The translations under genes were made by a program, and so were the position numbers. Below are positions 13,446 through 26,697 of a stretch of 64,000 nt of DNA, piece after piece; positions within the stretch are counted from its first letter, which is position 1; the number at the start of each line of letters is the position of its first letter. The notes below the pieces were generated by a model. The model was not told the origin of the DNA and ran no database searches. It saw nothing but the letters and a program-made list of their open reading frames with translations. This DNA comes from Caprella mutica (taxonomy: Eukaryota > Arthropoda > Malacostraca > Amphipoda > Caprellidae), in contig CANNZV010000340.1 in NCBI GenBank assembly GCA_947561585.1, positions 434,001 through 498,000 on the forward strand, given 5' to 3'.

Positions 13446-16400
13446 CTGCTGTTCAGTTTACCCTTCTTTAAAATAGTAAAGTAGCGGTTGTTATTTGAAG
13501 TATCCATAGCAATCTTCTACATTTTATTAAACCAATGGAAGTCTTATAATAGACCTGTATTTTCATTATTTACCATATTATAAATTAAGCATCTGATATT
13601 TTTGTTACTAATTCTTCTCGCTATTATTTCTTTTAATTGATATTGATTTATTAATGTGTTTTTCTATGTTCCGTTTAGATGCCATTTCTTTTTTTCTCTA
13701 ACTCCTGTTGTTCATTACCACTTCTATACCTTCAGTGTAAGGTAGGGAAGTGTTGTCAGACAAATAAATAACCTCAGAATGTTTATATTAAGACTAGTAA
13801 TTTTAGATCTCATTTGCCATCTCCCCTCCGATGTTTATATTTTTTGCCCCTCTTTATCGCAATGTCTGTCACCTGAGAGGTACGCACCCTCTGAATTAAT
13901 GACTCCGGTGTCATTACCTCGGGGAACTGTACTTCCTAATAGTAACACTATAAAAGATTTAATGAAAAGAGAACGTGGTTAAACAGATTAACTAAGAGAT
14001 AAAACACTTTATCATTTCATTTCTAATTCTCTATGACAAGATGAATTATAACTCCCACATTTTTATTTTACTCACAGACTGTAAAGTCTAAACTGATCTT
14101 CCCAGCACTTATTTAGATAATAGTTAACTTCATTTTCAGTCAGCTCCATCACAATAATCGTATTGACAGCATAGATTACTGTCCATAGCATTCTATTTTG
14201 TGTGTATCTTTCTTTGTATCATCCCTGCAGTTGATTTAGGCATGATAACTGCAAAGTCTAACCCCCTAATTCTTAGCAGCCAAATTACCTGAGAAAAGGG
14301 CCCAGGGCTCAACTCTTCGGTGGTTTGGCCCCTCCAACAAATACGCTACGTACCTTCAACTTTTTCCTCCTTATTATATGCAAATGGTGGGGCTCTAATT
14401 TTAGAACTGGTTTATAAGCTGGATCAACTTAGATAGTGTGTACAGTGTCTTCAACTGTCTGGCTATATCAGTACTGTCTGAGGTACATCATAAGCTTGCC
14501 TCGCTGATTTACAATTGAAAAGAACAGAAACTGCTAGATATATTTTTAGTTATAGCAATTTAATTTTTTAGTAAATCTGAATACTAATTTCAATATCTGT
14601 TTAAATTAGATAATAATGAAGTAGCAGCATAGGTGCAGACATTGCTTGCAGTTGCTTGGTCTCTTTCAGAAGCTGTGATCAATGTTCGTTATCTTAGCGT
14701 GAAGGTACATACCCTACCTTAGTCAGGCACTCCCATGCTAATCTGTGAGCTAATTACATAGAGCAGAGCACACTCTGATCATTTTACTGCTTACCATGCT
14801 CATAAAGATGGTGTGTAGTTTTACCCTTATTAACTGTATTATTAATGAAGATAAATTCAGTTAAAATACCCAATAGGGTAGAGTAATTTATAAACTAATA
14901 ATTATGTGTAGTATTTTAACCCTATCTACTCAGAAAACTTAACTTAAAGCATCCCACTAGAAAGCTACCTAATAATCATTAGTCAATGTGACTACCACTA
15001 CTACATTAGTCAATGTGACTACCTTGGCTAATGACTTTTCAGTCAGAGTGTAACTAACTCTCTAGGTACAACATCATCAGTCACAGGCATTGGTTCATAG
15101 AATTATCCTGGTAATGTGTAGGTAGTGGAAACTGCTCTCCAAAGCAATAGAAGGAACATTAGAATTATATTCCATATTGAAGGGTTATTTTAAAGTCATT
15201 AGATGCAGCAAACTAATGATAGTCAATGTGACTATCTTTATTAGTCATCTGTAATGACTTTGACTAACTAATGTGTTATGCTGTACTACCCTAACTCAGT
15301 GCTACCACTAGTGTTATGCTAGTGCTAGTGTTAGTCATTACCTCTGCAAATTGCAGATGGTTATGTGTTGGTTGGTATTTATTTATTTCCAATCTTGTTA
15401 TTCTGGTCAATATCCATGAACCATTAGTTTAGATTTAGGGAGCGATCAGGTCAAAGGTCATTTATAACTCAAGGATTATTAGTTGGTCAAGGTCAATTAT
15501 TAGCGGCTGCGAATGTATGCGCACTACGAGTGCCCGTCATCTGGTCGTTCTCTCCTTGTCTTTCCCTCCCCTTCTTCTCTTTCAAGTTCCTTCTGTCCTA
15601 ACAAAGATATCTCGACTTAATTACACCAAGTAGTGGCCTGGGGTTATTTCCATCAGAGTAGATTTAGTGTATCCGTCACTGGGGTACCATTATACCCGCT
15701 ACCAAGGCTAACTCCGCCATTTGCTACAATAATCCGCAACACTCACTCTCATCTTGAAAGATATATTAAAATAGTACGCCTAAAATGTTTATTGTAGGAA
15801 TAAAGTGGATAGCAAAAAGTGCTACTTAGCCTATTTTCTTCAACACTAATATCATTTGATGTACCACCCCCTTAGTCTTTACTTCCCCATTACTGTCCCA
15901 AACAGCTTCCACGTTACTCTCATGGACTTTAGGATATCTATTTCTATAGATTGGTTTAAGTTGTCGAAGTGTCCATACCGTAAGTAGATTTAGATGTATA
16001 AAAACGTTTATGGATGTAGATCTGCATGTTCATTTGATTTATTGTAATTTGTGTATTTGTCGTTGTTTGGTTTATTTTTAGTTCTTTATCTCCTTATCGT
16101 TAGTTTTTGTATCCCCATGTATCTATGCCCCAAGGCATTGCTCCTTCCTACCTATGGCCATACATCAGAATTAGCAACCCTCTCCCTCTCTTAACCCTTC
16201 ACTGTCTGGTGTGCCGTCAGTGGAGTGGTACGGAAGAGAGTAGCAACACAGAAGAAAAATTAATTTTGATTCGAAAATAAAAGTCTTTTCCGCACGTTCG
16301 TATGTTGTGCTGTTTCTGGTGATGTTACGTATTTTCCTTTCTCTGTTAGTCGCAACAACAGTCAATTAGTTTTAGTCACTGTTAGTCACAGCAGTCTGTT

Positions 16401-17157
16401 AGTCCTTCCTACCTGTTGCCTATCAGTCTTCTGTTCTAATTATTATTACTCTAATGAGGTTGCGTCTCTTCAGGGTTTGTCTTCTCTAAAATTGGTATGA
16501 AATTATTATTTTTGAGAGGTCAAAATGAGTCATCGATGAGATGCAATTTAAACTTTCCTCTTACATCTTTTCAAGTAGCTAAGCATTTTTTTCACAACTC
16601 TTTGTAATTTATTTATTTGTAAAGTCTAGGTTCTCACTATTACGTGCTATTTCATTTAATTATTTATAATATTTTCCTCCTGCTAATTGTACAATATATG
16701 GTGTGAGTGTAGCTACGGGTTACCACCTCTCATCGTGTGAACCACTGCACCAATTAATAATGATATCGATAGGTTCAATGAACCACAGTGCATCACTAAC
16801 AAGTGACAGTTATTCTTGACGGACCGTAACGCTAGTTTGTTTTGATGTCACATTCTTATTGTTATGACACATTGTTATTGTTAAGACAATATTTTTTTCT
16901 CTTATTTTTTACAATCACTTTCGCCTGAGTGGCAAAAACAGTGAATCACAGCTTTCCACGTACAGTCTCTGTAACTTCTCGAAAGGTGTGATAAAAAGAC
17001 TATCTTGAGAGTTATTTAAAGGGCCAGTATACTTGTGAAACAAATTATATACTCCAGGTAGATTGATTTGGGGTTTAAAAAAAATTCTCAACAATTTCAA
17101 GAAAAATCAATTTTAAGAAAACAATTTTATTTTTTAAGTAGGTTACATTTAGTTGAT

Positions 17158-17405
17158 TCACACTCTTGGTCTGTTGGGGTCTACCCTCTTGGTCTGTTGG
17201 GGTCCTCACTCTTGGTCTGTTGGGGTCTACCCTCTTGGTATGTCGGGGTCTACCCTCTTGGTCTGTCGGGGTCTACCCTCTTGGTCTGTTGGGGTCCACA
17301 CTCCTGTGGTCTGTTGGGGTCCACACTCCTGTGGTCTTTTAGGGTCCACACTCCTGTGGTCTTTTAGGGTCCACACTCTTGTGGTCTTTTGGGGTCCATA
17401 CTTCT
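17158..17405. repeat. 23-25-bp minisatellite, about 10 copies
   Basis: The unit GGTCTGTTGGGGTCTACCCT plus CTT becomes GGTCTTTTAGGGTCCACACT plus CCTGT toward the right, so unit sequence and length drift along the array. The WGVYPLGLLG-like ORFs across it are artefacts. Confidence 0.9.
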
Positions 17406-18282
17406 GGTCCTGAGGTTCAATCTCCTTTCTCGTTCAGTGCTCCATTTGATGTCCGTTCTCTCCCCTAATCACTCCTTGGTCTCAGTAATGTTTGACATCA
17501 TGTGATGCTATGTACCTACACCCTAACCATTAGCTAGTCATAACTAGACTCATTAACTAGTCTTTATCTAGTTTTAACTATAGTCATTAGCCAGTCTTAA
17601 CCATGGTCTGTAGCTTCAATAGATAACTAATCAAGCTGATAGAGCACTTGCCATGCAGAGCCTTTCTGTGTCAGGGTTAGAATGACTACCACCTTCAGTA
17701 GGTAGTAACTGTGTTTCGATCTAATTCTATAGCTTTGAAATAGATCACTTATTTTGATATTTACAGTTGTATCCAGTTGAAGTGGATAGCTGTATCCCCC
17801 TCTTCATGCTTTATTTCTCACTCTAATCACTGCTTATAGTTTTGTTCCGGTGTACCATCCCCTAACTTACATGCTTACTAGAAAGCTACCAAAGAACACT
17901 TCCTACCTATGGTGTATTGTCCTTATAAAGCAAATTCACTAAAGTGAAATAATTACTTGTTTCTATTATTTGATTTACATAAGAATACTGAAAAAAGTTA
18001 ACTATAAGAAATTCATTTACAAAGATTTTTCCTAAAAAGTTAAATTGATAGAAAAAATCCCTGCGTGCTAAATTTTTCCACTAAATTTATGTTTTGAAAT
18101 ACTCCGTAACTTACCAGCCCAGTGTCCAAGTCACTTCCTCTCAACAATCTCTTTTTGTTTAACTACACCTGATTGATAAGTACAGGATGTAATATCTTCC
18201 TATCTCCACGGACAGTTGCTCTTCTGTATCGATGTATGACAACATGTAATGTTATCCTATCTGCCTTACGGACCACTTCTAA

Positions 18283-18579
18283 ACGCTACTTGCAGTTTTA
18301 GAGGATAGCGCTAGGGTAATGCTCTTCAACTACGAAGCCTTAGATTTTGTGTTAGGTAGACTCGTAGGCTTTATTTACTATCACCTCTTCATTTTCCTCT
18401 TCTATCCGTGAGTGGAGCCACTGGTGCTTTTGTCCCTTTTCGTCGAATTAATTGATTAGTGCAAGGAAAGGAATTTCACGGATTAGCTTTTCTACATACA
18501 TGAACTTGTAATTGATCAGTGGTAGATGATGGAACCACTTTCCATTCTGACTGCTTCTTAGAATCCATTGTATATTTCC
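18283..18579 (+). mobile_element. SINE-like element, full-length (about 295 bp)
   Basis: It starts ACGCTACTTGCAGTTTTAG and has GATAGCGCTAGGG plus TGCTCTTCAACTACG, which resembles the D-arm/anticodon part of a tRNA (suggestive only). A shared body with ACTATCACCTCTTC and GGTGCTTTTGTCCC follows, ending CTGACTGCTTCTTAG and ATTGTATATTT. Dispersed copies on both strands and the lack of inverted termini favour a SINE over a MITE. Confidence 0.7.
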
Positions 18580-19109
18580 TTATGACGTCAGCAATATTGT
18601 CTTGAGTGGTTAAAGTTGACCCTGGTGATAGGTTTGGCAAACATATCACCCTTACAAACAATAAGATCTTTAACTGTTTTTCATCCTGTTTTGAGTGGTT
18701 CGTAATAATGGGTCACTGCAATTTCCCAATTGATATCTAACTCTTCAATATCATTTCCTAAAATATATCTTAGATATATCTAACTCCTAGGAACACTAAA
18801 ACATCTTGTTTTTTCCTCCCCAATCTCTTCTCTCCAGCCTACCGTGACACCTCTCTCACCAATAGTAACTGTAACACTGTGATGCACACCATGCAGTGGT
18901 GACTCTAGAAAACCAATCAAAATATATTATGAATTACCACTACGATTCAGTGAATTGCATAACAATGCTTTTAAAAACACCTCATTATAATGTAACTTTT
19001 CTGCTTCCAGTCCTCTATTTTAGGAATATTTTTTGTGGTTAATCTTTACAATTTCCTAATTTAAAATATTACCTCAATGTTATTTCCATTGGAATGTACA
19101 GTCAATACT

Positions 19110-19192
19110 CTGTACTCACCTGTGTGTCTGTACTCACTGTACTCACTTGTGTGTCTGTACTCACTGTACTCACCTGTGTGTCTGTACGTGTG
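19110..19192. repeat. 27-bp tandem repeat, about 3 copies
   Basis: CTGTACTCACCTGTGTGTCT plus GTACTCA repeats three times with one C/T difference. Confidence 0.85.
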
Positions 19193-19550
19193 TCATTCAT
19201 TGCGACATTTCCTCAGCTCACTCTGGAGGGACATTCTTAGGCATTGCGTCAGAACAACACTCAGAACCCATTCCTAGAACCCTCTGATACATTTCAATGG
19301 CGTCACTCTTTGCTTTAAGTAATTTCTGATGGAAAATGTTATAGTCATTTAGTTTGAAGTCTTCAATATAAAATTGAAACTTTTCGATTAAACTTATATC
19401 TTTTTTATTCCTAAATGTTTTTTTTATTTTGTGAGCCTTTTTGTTGGCAGTCTGCTAGACAGTAAGGGTCAGTATTTCAGTCAATAGACACTATTTTGAA
19501 CCTTAGGCTCTAACTTTCACTGGTCAGGTGACAGAGAGTACAGTTCTGTA

Positions 19551-19690
19551 GTTACGAATTATCGGTCGGTTTCACATCTTCGGTCATATAAGAAATAACT
19601 ATATTATAGTAAAAATTAAATTATTACTATCGTTGTTTTTCTTTAATGAACAGAGATGTGAAAGTTGCCGATAATTTGTCACTTACCCTG
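19551..19690. mobile_element. Palindromic MITE, family A
   Basis: The left arm GTTACGAATTATCGGTCGG is followed by TTTCACATCTTCGGTCATAT. The right arm has GAGATGTGAAAGTTGCCGAT and ends CACTTACCCT. The arms match the 10875-11072 copy closely. Confidence 0.7.
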
Positions 19691-19852
19691 TGTATCAGTG
19701 TGCAGTAACTTCTTAGTAGCAATTCACTCATCAGAGACATGGTGAACAGTCTTGATGCTGATAGGGTAGATAAAGTAACTAAATTGAAGGGAGATGAGAC
19801 TTGGTGAAGAGACACTGCACTGATGTCCCTTCAGTTATCATATCTCTTCACT

Positions 19853-19871
19853 ACCCCCCCCCCCCCCCCCT
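19853..19871 (+). repeat. Poly-C tract
   Basis: A nearly uninterrupted run of about 18 C before TCCATCCC. Length is likely polymorphic or assembly-sensitive. Confidence 0.9.
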
Positions 19872-20794
19872 CCATCCCTCCAAATTCCTTCTACCAGTCC
19901 TTCTTTTGACACCAAAGAGAAAGTTGTTTGTGTACAGTCTCTCTCTCTCTCACTCTCTGCCTGTACATCACTGTACACTGAGCTATGCTTTACCTGTGTA
20001 CAGGTGAGCCTCTACACAGCTAATTAGTAACTAGAACTCTGTAGGTAGTTATTTACCTCGCCATCTATTTCCCTTATTCAATGCGTTCTGAATTAACTAA
20101 ATTTATTTCATAGAAAGTGCGATGGTGTAGACAAGAGGCCAAGCAGTTCAAACTGTACACCCTAACTATATGTAAAGGGCCTGCAGACTGTACAGTAGCT
20201 ACTCACTACCTTTTACTTTCACAATGCTAGCTAATTTATCTATTATTAGTGTTAATTTAACTATATTAGTAGTGTTAATTCAACCGTATTATTAACGGTA
20301 ATTCAACCATATTATTAGTGTCAATTTAACCTTACTCTAGTGTTCAAGTTACAGTCTATCAAATTAAGAATGCTTTACTTCATAGACTGACTATAAGAGT
20401 ATAAGTCTGACATTTTTCAGTGCCTATCTCTAAAGCTTAGTGTCTCTATGTACAACTATTAAATAGAAGCTAAATCTTTTTAACGCACACACGTAGGTTG
20501 TACATACCTTTCACCCACCACTGCGTGCTGTATCCTATGCGATACATCAAATAACCATTTGATGTCGCATTATAATATTGTGACGGACTTTGCTGCACTC
20601 GCGCACATATGTATCGCTATTGAATTATATTAAGGCCAAACTTCATATTTTCCACTAAATTGTTTAATATTTACTCTTGTAAAAGAATCACCAATGTTTG
20701 CCAAACTATAATAGCTATTTATTAACCTTATTCATTGTGTTCAATACTCTCCTCCCTTCCACCCCGTTCTGATGTTGTACCCTCTGTTCCACAG

Positions 20795-23700
20795 CCATGT
20801 GCTGCACCATCAGCGCTGCAGTTCACAGAGAAGAAGCAATTGACGTGTTGGAGGGGGATGACATCACCCTCAGATGTCTCTTCAATGACCCTCGTCTCAT
20901 CAGCCCTAACAATGTCCTCTTCTGGATGAGGACCAAGGAAAAGTCTGACAATGTTGCTATCGGATCTCAAGCTCTGGACTCTGACTACAGGTGAGATAAT
21001 TAACACTAGTCAAACAAATTTAGCATCATTTTTTTTACTTGCACTTTTAGAGAATAACGCTAGGGTTATGCTCTTAAACTAAGAGGTCTTAGATTTCATG
21101 GTAGTTAGGCTCCATTAACTATCACCTTTTCATTTGGTGATAGTCACATTTGTTGGTATGACTTCATTCATATAGTAGCTTTTCTGCATCTTCAAACAAA
21201 TTTTTTTTCTTGAGTCTGAAGAACCAACCTAATGAAACTTTTTAAAAGACCGCAATTAAAATCTACATTGTAAATGTGCTAATGTTTTTATTGTTATTTG
21301 CAGAGTGACGTTAAATAAGAGCGAATCTCGGTACGATTTGACTATCAACAGAGCTACTTACGACAGAGATAACGGAGTTTTCGAGTGCCGCGTCAAAGAA
21401 GGTTCTGGCAGTGTTCTGCACAACACCCTCGTGAATCTGACTGTTCTGATCCCTCCTGGTTCCCCCCAAATCACCCCCACCAGACCTAAGGCTGTGGAGG
21501 AACAGCCTGTGAAACTCACCTGCTCTTCCAGCGGTGGATCCCCCGACCCTCAGATAATGTGAGTCTGAACTCTATCACATAAATAACTTGAAAATAACTC
21601 TTGCTTTGCTGTGACTCTCAATGTGTTTATTTCTATTTCAGTTGGTACCGCAATGGCAGTGACCAGAAACTGCGCAGTGTGCTGAAACCAGGTGGTGGCA
21701 GAGATCAACCCACTTCTTCAGTGCTAACCATCAACCCCACTAAAGAGGATCATGACAGCGAGTACAGATGCGTTGTTACGAGCAGGGCACTCAAAGCAGG
21801 AGAGAAAATGGCCACCATTGTCAAACTGGATGTCGATTACTACCCTAGAATAACAATTCATCCCGCTAACCCTATGAGGGTTGAGTTAGGCAACCCCGCC
21901 ACCCTCACATGCAAAGTTGATGCAAAACCTCAGGTGCAGAATGTCAGGTGGACAAGAAATGGTCAGTTCATCGATACACGTCCTACGCTCCACATCAACA
22001 GCGTCACTCACCAGGAGGCTGGCAGATACATTTGTCAGGCCGACAACGGCTTGGGAACTCTGAGAGAAAAAGAAGTTACTCTTGATGTGCTCTACGGTCC
22101 AACTGTAATGGTTCCTTCTAGCAGAGATCTTGAGGAAGGCCAGGACTTGGTAGTGGCTTGCAATGTGACTGCTAACCCTGCCCCCATCACCATAGAGTGG
22201 ATCAAACAAGACGACCCTTCCTTCAGGCAAAGTGGGGACTTGCTGCGAATCAACAGCGTGACTGCTGCGAACCAAGGCAACTACATCTGCAGAGCTGTTA
22301 ACTTCCTGGCCCCCACTAATGGTGATGGAAGCGATCGTATTGGTAACGCTACTATTGCAGTGAGAATCCGCCACGCCCCCGGTAAGAGTTTCATCAAATT
22401 GTCCAAGGAGGTGGCAGTGTCTGGTGAGTCAGTTACCCTGACATGTGGAGCCAACCCACCAGGCTGGCCTACACCTCAATACGAATGGCGTCGTCAGGAC
22501 ACTGACGCTCCACGGTTGGTTGGCCCCAATTACACCATTCCCACAGCCTCTTTCTCCGACGAAGGATTCTATTCTTGCCAACCCTCTAACGGTCTCGGTA
22601 AAGGAACCAAAGCTTCTATCTCTGTAAAAGTGTTCCAGGCTCCCAGTATCCTTGAGAAGCTTCCAGCCAACAGGATTGAGACCATCGCTACTCCTGATGT
22701 TAGTTTCACCTGCAAAGCTCAGGGTAAACCAGAACCCAAAGTAACCTGGGTGAAAGACGGACAGGAGATCTCCCAAGAAGATTTGTACAAGTACACCACT
22801 CAACAGTCACCAGTTGGCAGTAATGGAGTCTACACTGTGGAGTCGACTCTTTTCTTGCAAGGCAGCAAGAGAATTAACAACAATCAAGTCATTGCTCAAG
22901 ACAGAGGCGTCTACGAATGTATTTTCAAGAATGAAGTTAGAGAAGTCTTGACATCTTTATCCCTCAGAATTGAACGTAAGTGTTGCACTCGTATAGTTTG
23001 TGTGAAAATTCTATACTCTACAACTTACAATGAGCTTTTTTTATGCATTTCTAATTGCTCTTTTCATTTCCAGATTCACCCATCACTGTTCACAAAGAGA
23101 ACAAAGTAGCTTTCAATGTTGGTGAGAATGCAGTTCTAGGATGCCTGATGCAAGCTTTTCCAAATCCTTCTTTCCAATGGTTCAGAGGATCTGCCATCGT
23201 CAGCAAACACAACCCTCGCTACAACGTCAACGACACGTCTCTACAAAAAGACATCTACAGCTCTCAGTTGAAAATCCACGACATCTCTTCCGATGATTAC
23301 GGTGACTACACTTGCAAGGGTGAGAACAACATGGGTGACCACAAGACCATCATAAAACTGCAGCCCAAAAGCAGACCTGAGGCTCCATTCAATGCCAACA
23401 TCGTATTCATCGGCACAGACAATGTTGAGATCAGCTGGACGGAAGGCTTCAACGGTGGTTACGATGACACAAAATACATGGCTGAAATCTCGTCTGAAAA
23501 TGGCGCTAGGAGAGAATTCGACTGTCAGAGAGATATTCCCTGCTTGATCACCAATCTCGCCCAACAGTCTGTTTATTCGGTAAGAGTGCGGGCCTACAAC
23601 ACTGAGGGCGACAGTGAGTACTCAGAGGCCATTGAGGTCAGTACAGGAGTTGAGGTCACTTCCATTCCTTTCCCTTACGAAGTTCTTTTCGAGAAGCTCA

Positions 23701-24980
23701 ATGGAGTGGTGGTATTCAAGTACGACAACACCGACCTTCTTCTTGTGGGTGAGGTGATGAAGGTATCAGAGGGCGAATCAGAGTGGGAATTGGTGTCAAG
23801 TGACATTCCAGTAGGGGCCCAAGAAATGCTTGAAATCCCTGTATTTGAGAACAGTCCAGAGAAAGTACAGGTGAGACTCTGTGCAGTTGGTGGTGATGCT
23901 CTTTGCAGTCCTTTCGTAGAGGCTAACATTGTGGAGGTACTCCCCATGAGTGTTGGTGACTCTTCTTTCCTGCAGAACAGTGTGGGGATTATCATCGCTT
24001 GTGTGGTGTTCTTCTGCATCTGCGCCCTCTGCATTATCTGCTTCTGCTGCAGAAGAAGACAAAGGAAGAACTCTCAGGCCAAGAAGAAGGCTGCACAGCT
24101 TGAAGTAGCGAATAGAGGCGTGACATCTCAAGCCCCTCCTCCTCCTTATTACACAGTCGGCAGAGAAAACAAAGGCTTGGATGCAACCAACGGAAGTGAC
24201 GACATTACCAAACCAGCCCTGTACGGACCCCCTAAGCCCTTCACTTACGGTCCTTCCAATGGAACCCTTCCTCCCCAGCAGAACGAAGGGTTAGGCTACA
24301 TAGAGAACTACTCCAACTCCAACAATGGAGGCTCTGTCAACTCTCAGGATTCTCTCTGGCAAGTGAAGAATGGCGGATTCGATCCCACAACCACCACCTC
24401 TAACCACCCCCAGATGAGCCCCAATAATGGATACAACTACGAACCAATGATGCACGACTCTTACGGTATCACCGGCTACGGAGATTACGCTCACTACCCC
24501 CAGAATGGACAGCCCCAAACTCCACTGATGATGGACAAGCCTGACGGTTACTACCCAGTACCTTCTCAAGGAACTTACCTCGCAAATGGCGACCCCTATG
24601 CCTCTGTACAAAAACCCAAGAAACGAATGGATCACATGGGTGAGTTCACCTATCTATTTAGAGACATCAAAATGAACGTAATCTAATTTTTCTATGTTAA
24701 ATCTTTTTTTTTTTAACTTTTCCTCTTCTTTTTTCCAGACGCTTACGACGTATCAGGAATGCCTGACCCATACATGGACCAGCAGCAGCAACAACAGCAC
24801 CACCAACAACAACAGCCCCAGCACATGGATCCCAACATGCCTCAGTACGCTAACCACATGCAGCACCACCCCCAGATGCCTGACAACAAACCACAAATAT
24901 CATTTGACGAATCCCTAGAGTCCGGATACTCCACTCCCAATTCTCGCAACAGACGAATTATCAGGGAAATAATAGTGTAA
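20795..24980 (+). CDS. ed: Echinoid: Ig/FN3 cell-adhesion receptor (5' exon missing)
   Basis: Five exons join in frame: 20795-20990, 21304-21558, 21642-22975, 23074-24639 and 24739-24980 (stop TAA), all with GT-AG introns. The roughly 1,196 visible residues hold seven Ig domains in order (first disulfide pair in LRC and FEC, last in LGC and YTC), one clear FN3 domain and a degenerate second one, a transmembrane helix near 23979-24047 (SVGIIIACVVFFCICALCII) followed by an RRRQRK stop-transfer, and a tail of about 280 residues. The tail has glutamine/histidine runs and ends ESGYSTPNSRNRRIIREIIV. Seven Ig plus FN3 plus a C-terminal EIIV PDZ ligand is the arrangement of insect Echinoid. That protein is known for homophilic adhesion at adherens junctions, binding the PDZ proteins Canoe and Bazooka, EGFR/Notch modulation and Hippo signalling. 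The first exon here starts two bases into a codon after a pyrimidine-rich acceptor, so the signal peptide lies upstream, not at the ATG at 20797. Kirre/roughest relatives have fewer Ig domains and no EIIV end. Confidence 0.93.
21036..21195 (+). mobile_element. SINE-like family, truncated copy in ed intron
   Basis: ACTTGCACTTTTAGAGAATA, CGCTAGGGTTATGCTCTTAA and ACTATCACCTTTTCATTTGG, then TAGCTTTTCTGCATC from the 3' half. It lies between ed exons 20795-20990 and 21304-21558. Confidence 0.7.
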
Positions 24981-25650
24981 ATAGAGTGAGTCACTAGGCA
25001 CGGAGAGTAGAGTCTTCGATTTATAAATGCTCATCAGATTCATTTAGAAGAGTTATTATATATTTAGAACTATTGAATAAAGACAATTTCCTCTCCTACT
25101 CACTCACTCTTACTTCGCATTACCGTCAGTGTGCCTTACTATTCCCTAAATGGTCACTAGTTAGTGACCATGTCTCTTCACACAAATCTCTATGTTTTTA
25201 CTTCAATAAACAGATGCTTGCTTCATGTCGTATAAGTATTGTTCGGAAGATATTTTCTGAACGCCGTCCAGCTGTGATAAGTTTAGATTTAAAAACTTAA
25301 TTGTAAGTTATTGGAGCTCATCGAGTTAGTTTAGTATTTTTCTGATGAAGTTACGTAGCCTTGCAACTACCGCTGAAAATTGCTCATATTTTAATTTCTA
25401 AATTTCCTTTGACATCACATGTAGCTATCGAGATAAATAAAAAGAAACTTTGCATAAAAGTGCGAAAAAATTGGCTCAGATTTCTAGGGTTTGAAGTTAT
25501 TTAAATGTAATGAATGTAAATGTATTAGCTAATAATAATCCTATCTTTTTATTAAATGTAAATAAATATTATTTCTCATTGTTATTTCATGTTGCCATTT
25601 TTTTGAAGGTCATTATGAAAGATTAATAAAATAATGTAATTTATGTGTAT
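24981..25650 (+). other. Probable 3' UTR of ed
   Basis: AT-rich sequence follows the ed stop codon. AATAAA hexamers occur near 25075, 25203, 25434, 25559 and 25626, so several cleavage sites are possible and the true end cannot be chosen by eye. No competing ORF with domain content is seen. Confidence 0.5.
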
Positions 25651-26697
25651 TATATTTTATTACTGTGTGTATGTATTCAGTTTTAGGCCTACTTTATTCA
25701 AAGACAAATGCTGTTACCATAATTGAGTATAGGCCTATTTGGAATAAAATTGATTAGATTTTTTGTTCGTTTTGATATAATTTCAATGTTTTTATATGTT
25801 TTGTTAAATCAAAGTTTGATCTCAATACATGTTCACAAATTCTAAATTGTATTTCTACTAAAATTGATTTGTAAAAAGTGTATAATTGAAATTAAATTTA
25901 TTGAGAAAATCTGTAAATTAAGAAACTTGTAATTATTATATTGAATAAAATTATTCAGCATAAAAATCTTTCATTTTCAGTTGGTTTTAATAATTAAATA
26001 TTATTTGCCAAAAATGTATTTACTTACAATAATAATATATACATAAATTGGAAGGGTGGAAATAAATTTAAAGAATTCTACTCTTCTTCATTTACTAAGT
26101 TATGGTGGGGACATAAAAGAGTCTACATAACTTTTTTTTGGCTACATAGATAATGTTTCCGTTATTATTGTAAGTTTCTAGAAGAAATTTACAAAATTTT
26201 CACCAAAAAAAGTCGCTTTCAGGAACAGGTCAAAACAAACCTAATGTTAGAAAATCAATTTACGAATGAGAACAGTTCAATAGTCACATTCGGCAATTGA
26301 CCGTTGTTCACCCAAGACACTAAAATACTAAAAATAAATTTATAAAAAGACTAACTACTAGTTTAGTTCAGAGACATCAAAAGAATATTATTCTACATGG
26401 AAAATAAACTTATTTTTATATTAAGCAATTCCCTTTTACTTCACTCATTTAGGCAAATACAAAATTTAATTACATCAATTGTATAATAGATATTATTCAA
26501 CTCCTTCATAAATACTGATTGTGTTAAGATAAAAGGATGCAGAAGTCAAAAGGTGCTTACATCCGCATAACATTCAATATTCTATTGGCTAACATGTTGA
26601 ACTTCTATCACACATAAAAACATTCAAGTTTGAAAAGATTGATAAGGTGGCTATCGTTAAACGTTTAAATGTACAACAGAGAAAAGCTTCTGCTGAA
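25651..26697. other. Convergent spacer between ed and MBD4
   Basis: About 1 kb of AT-rich DNA lies between the two tail-to-tail genes. Its right part should hold the MBD4 3' UTR; on the minus strand an ATTAAA hexamer lies near 26465. I see no gene or clear repeat. Confidence 0.5.

Larger units (their letters stand above)
1..20794. other. Long noncoding tract upstream of the first visible ed exon
   Basis: About 20.8 kb without a recognisable coding exon. The longest open frames are under 80 codons, lack domain features and are not bounded by convincing splice sites. Parts not listed separately appear to be unique AT-rich DNA with scattered repeat fragments (for example 765-830 and 12155-12250, both matching the 3' half of the 295-bp SINE-like family). 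It is either the first ed intron(s) or ed 5' flank; a transcript would decide. Confidence 0.6.

Noticed and set aside
20797..20799. ATG as the true start of echinoid
   Set aside because: It lies two bases after a strong splice acceptor, and the following residues (MCCTISAAVHREEAIDV) are not a signal peptide.
21886..24635. Antisense ORFs of 62-162 codons over ed exons
   Set aside because: Shadows of the real exons on the opposite strand; no domains or splice support.
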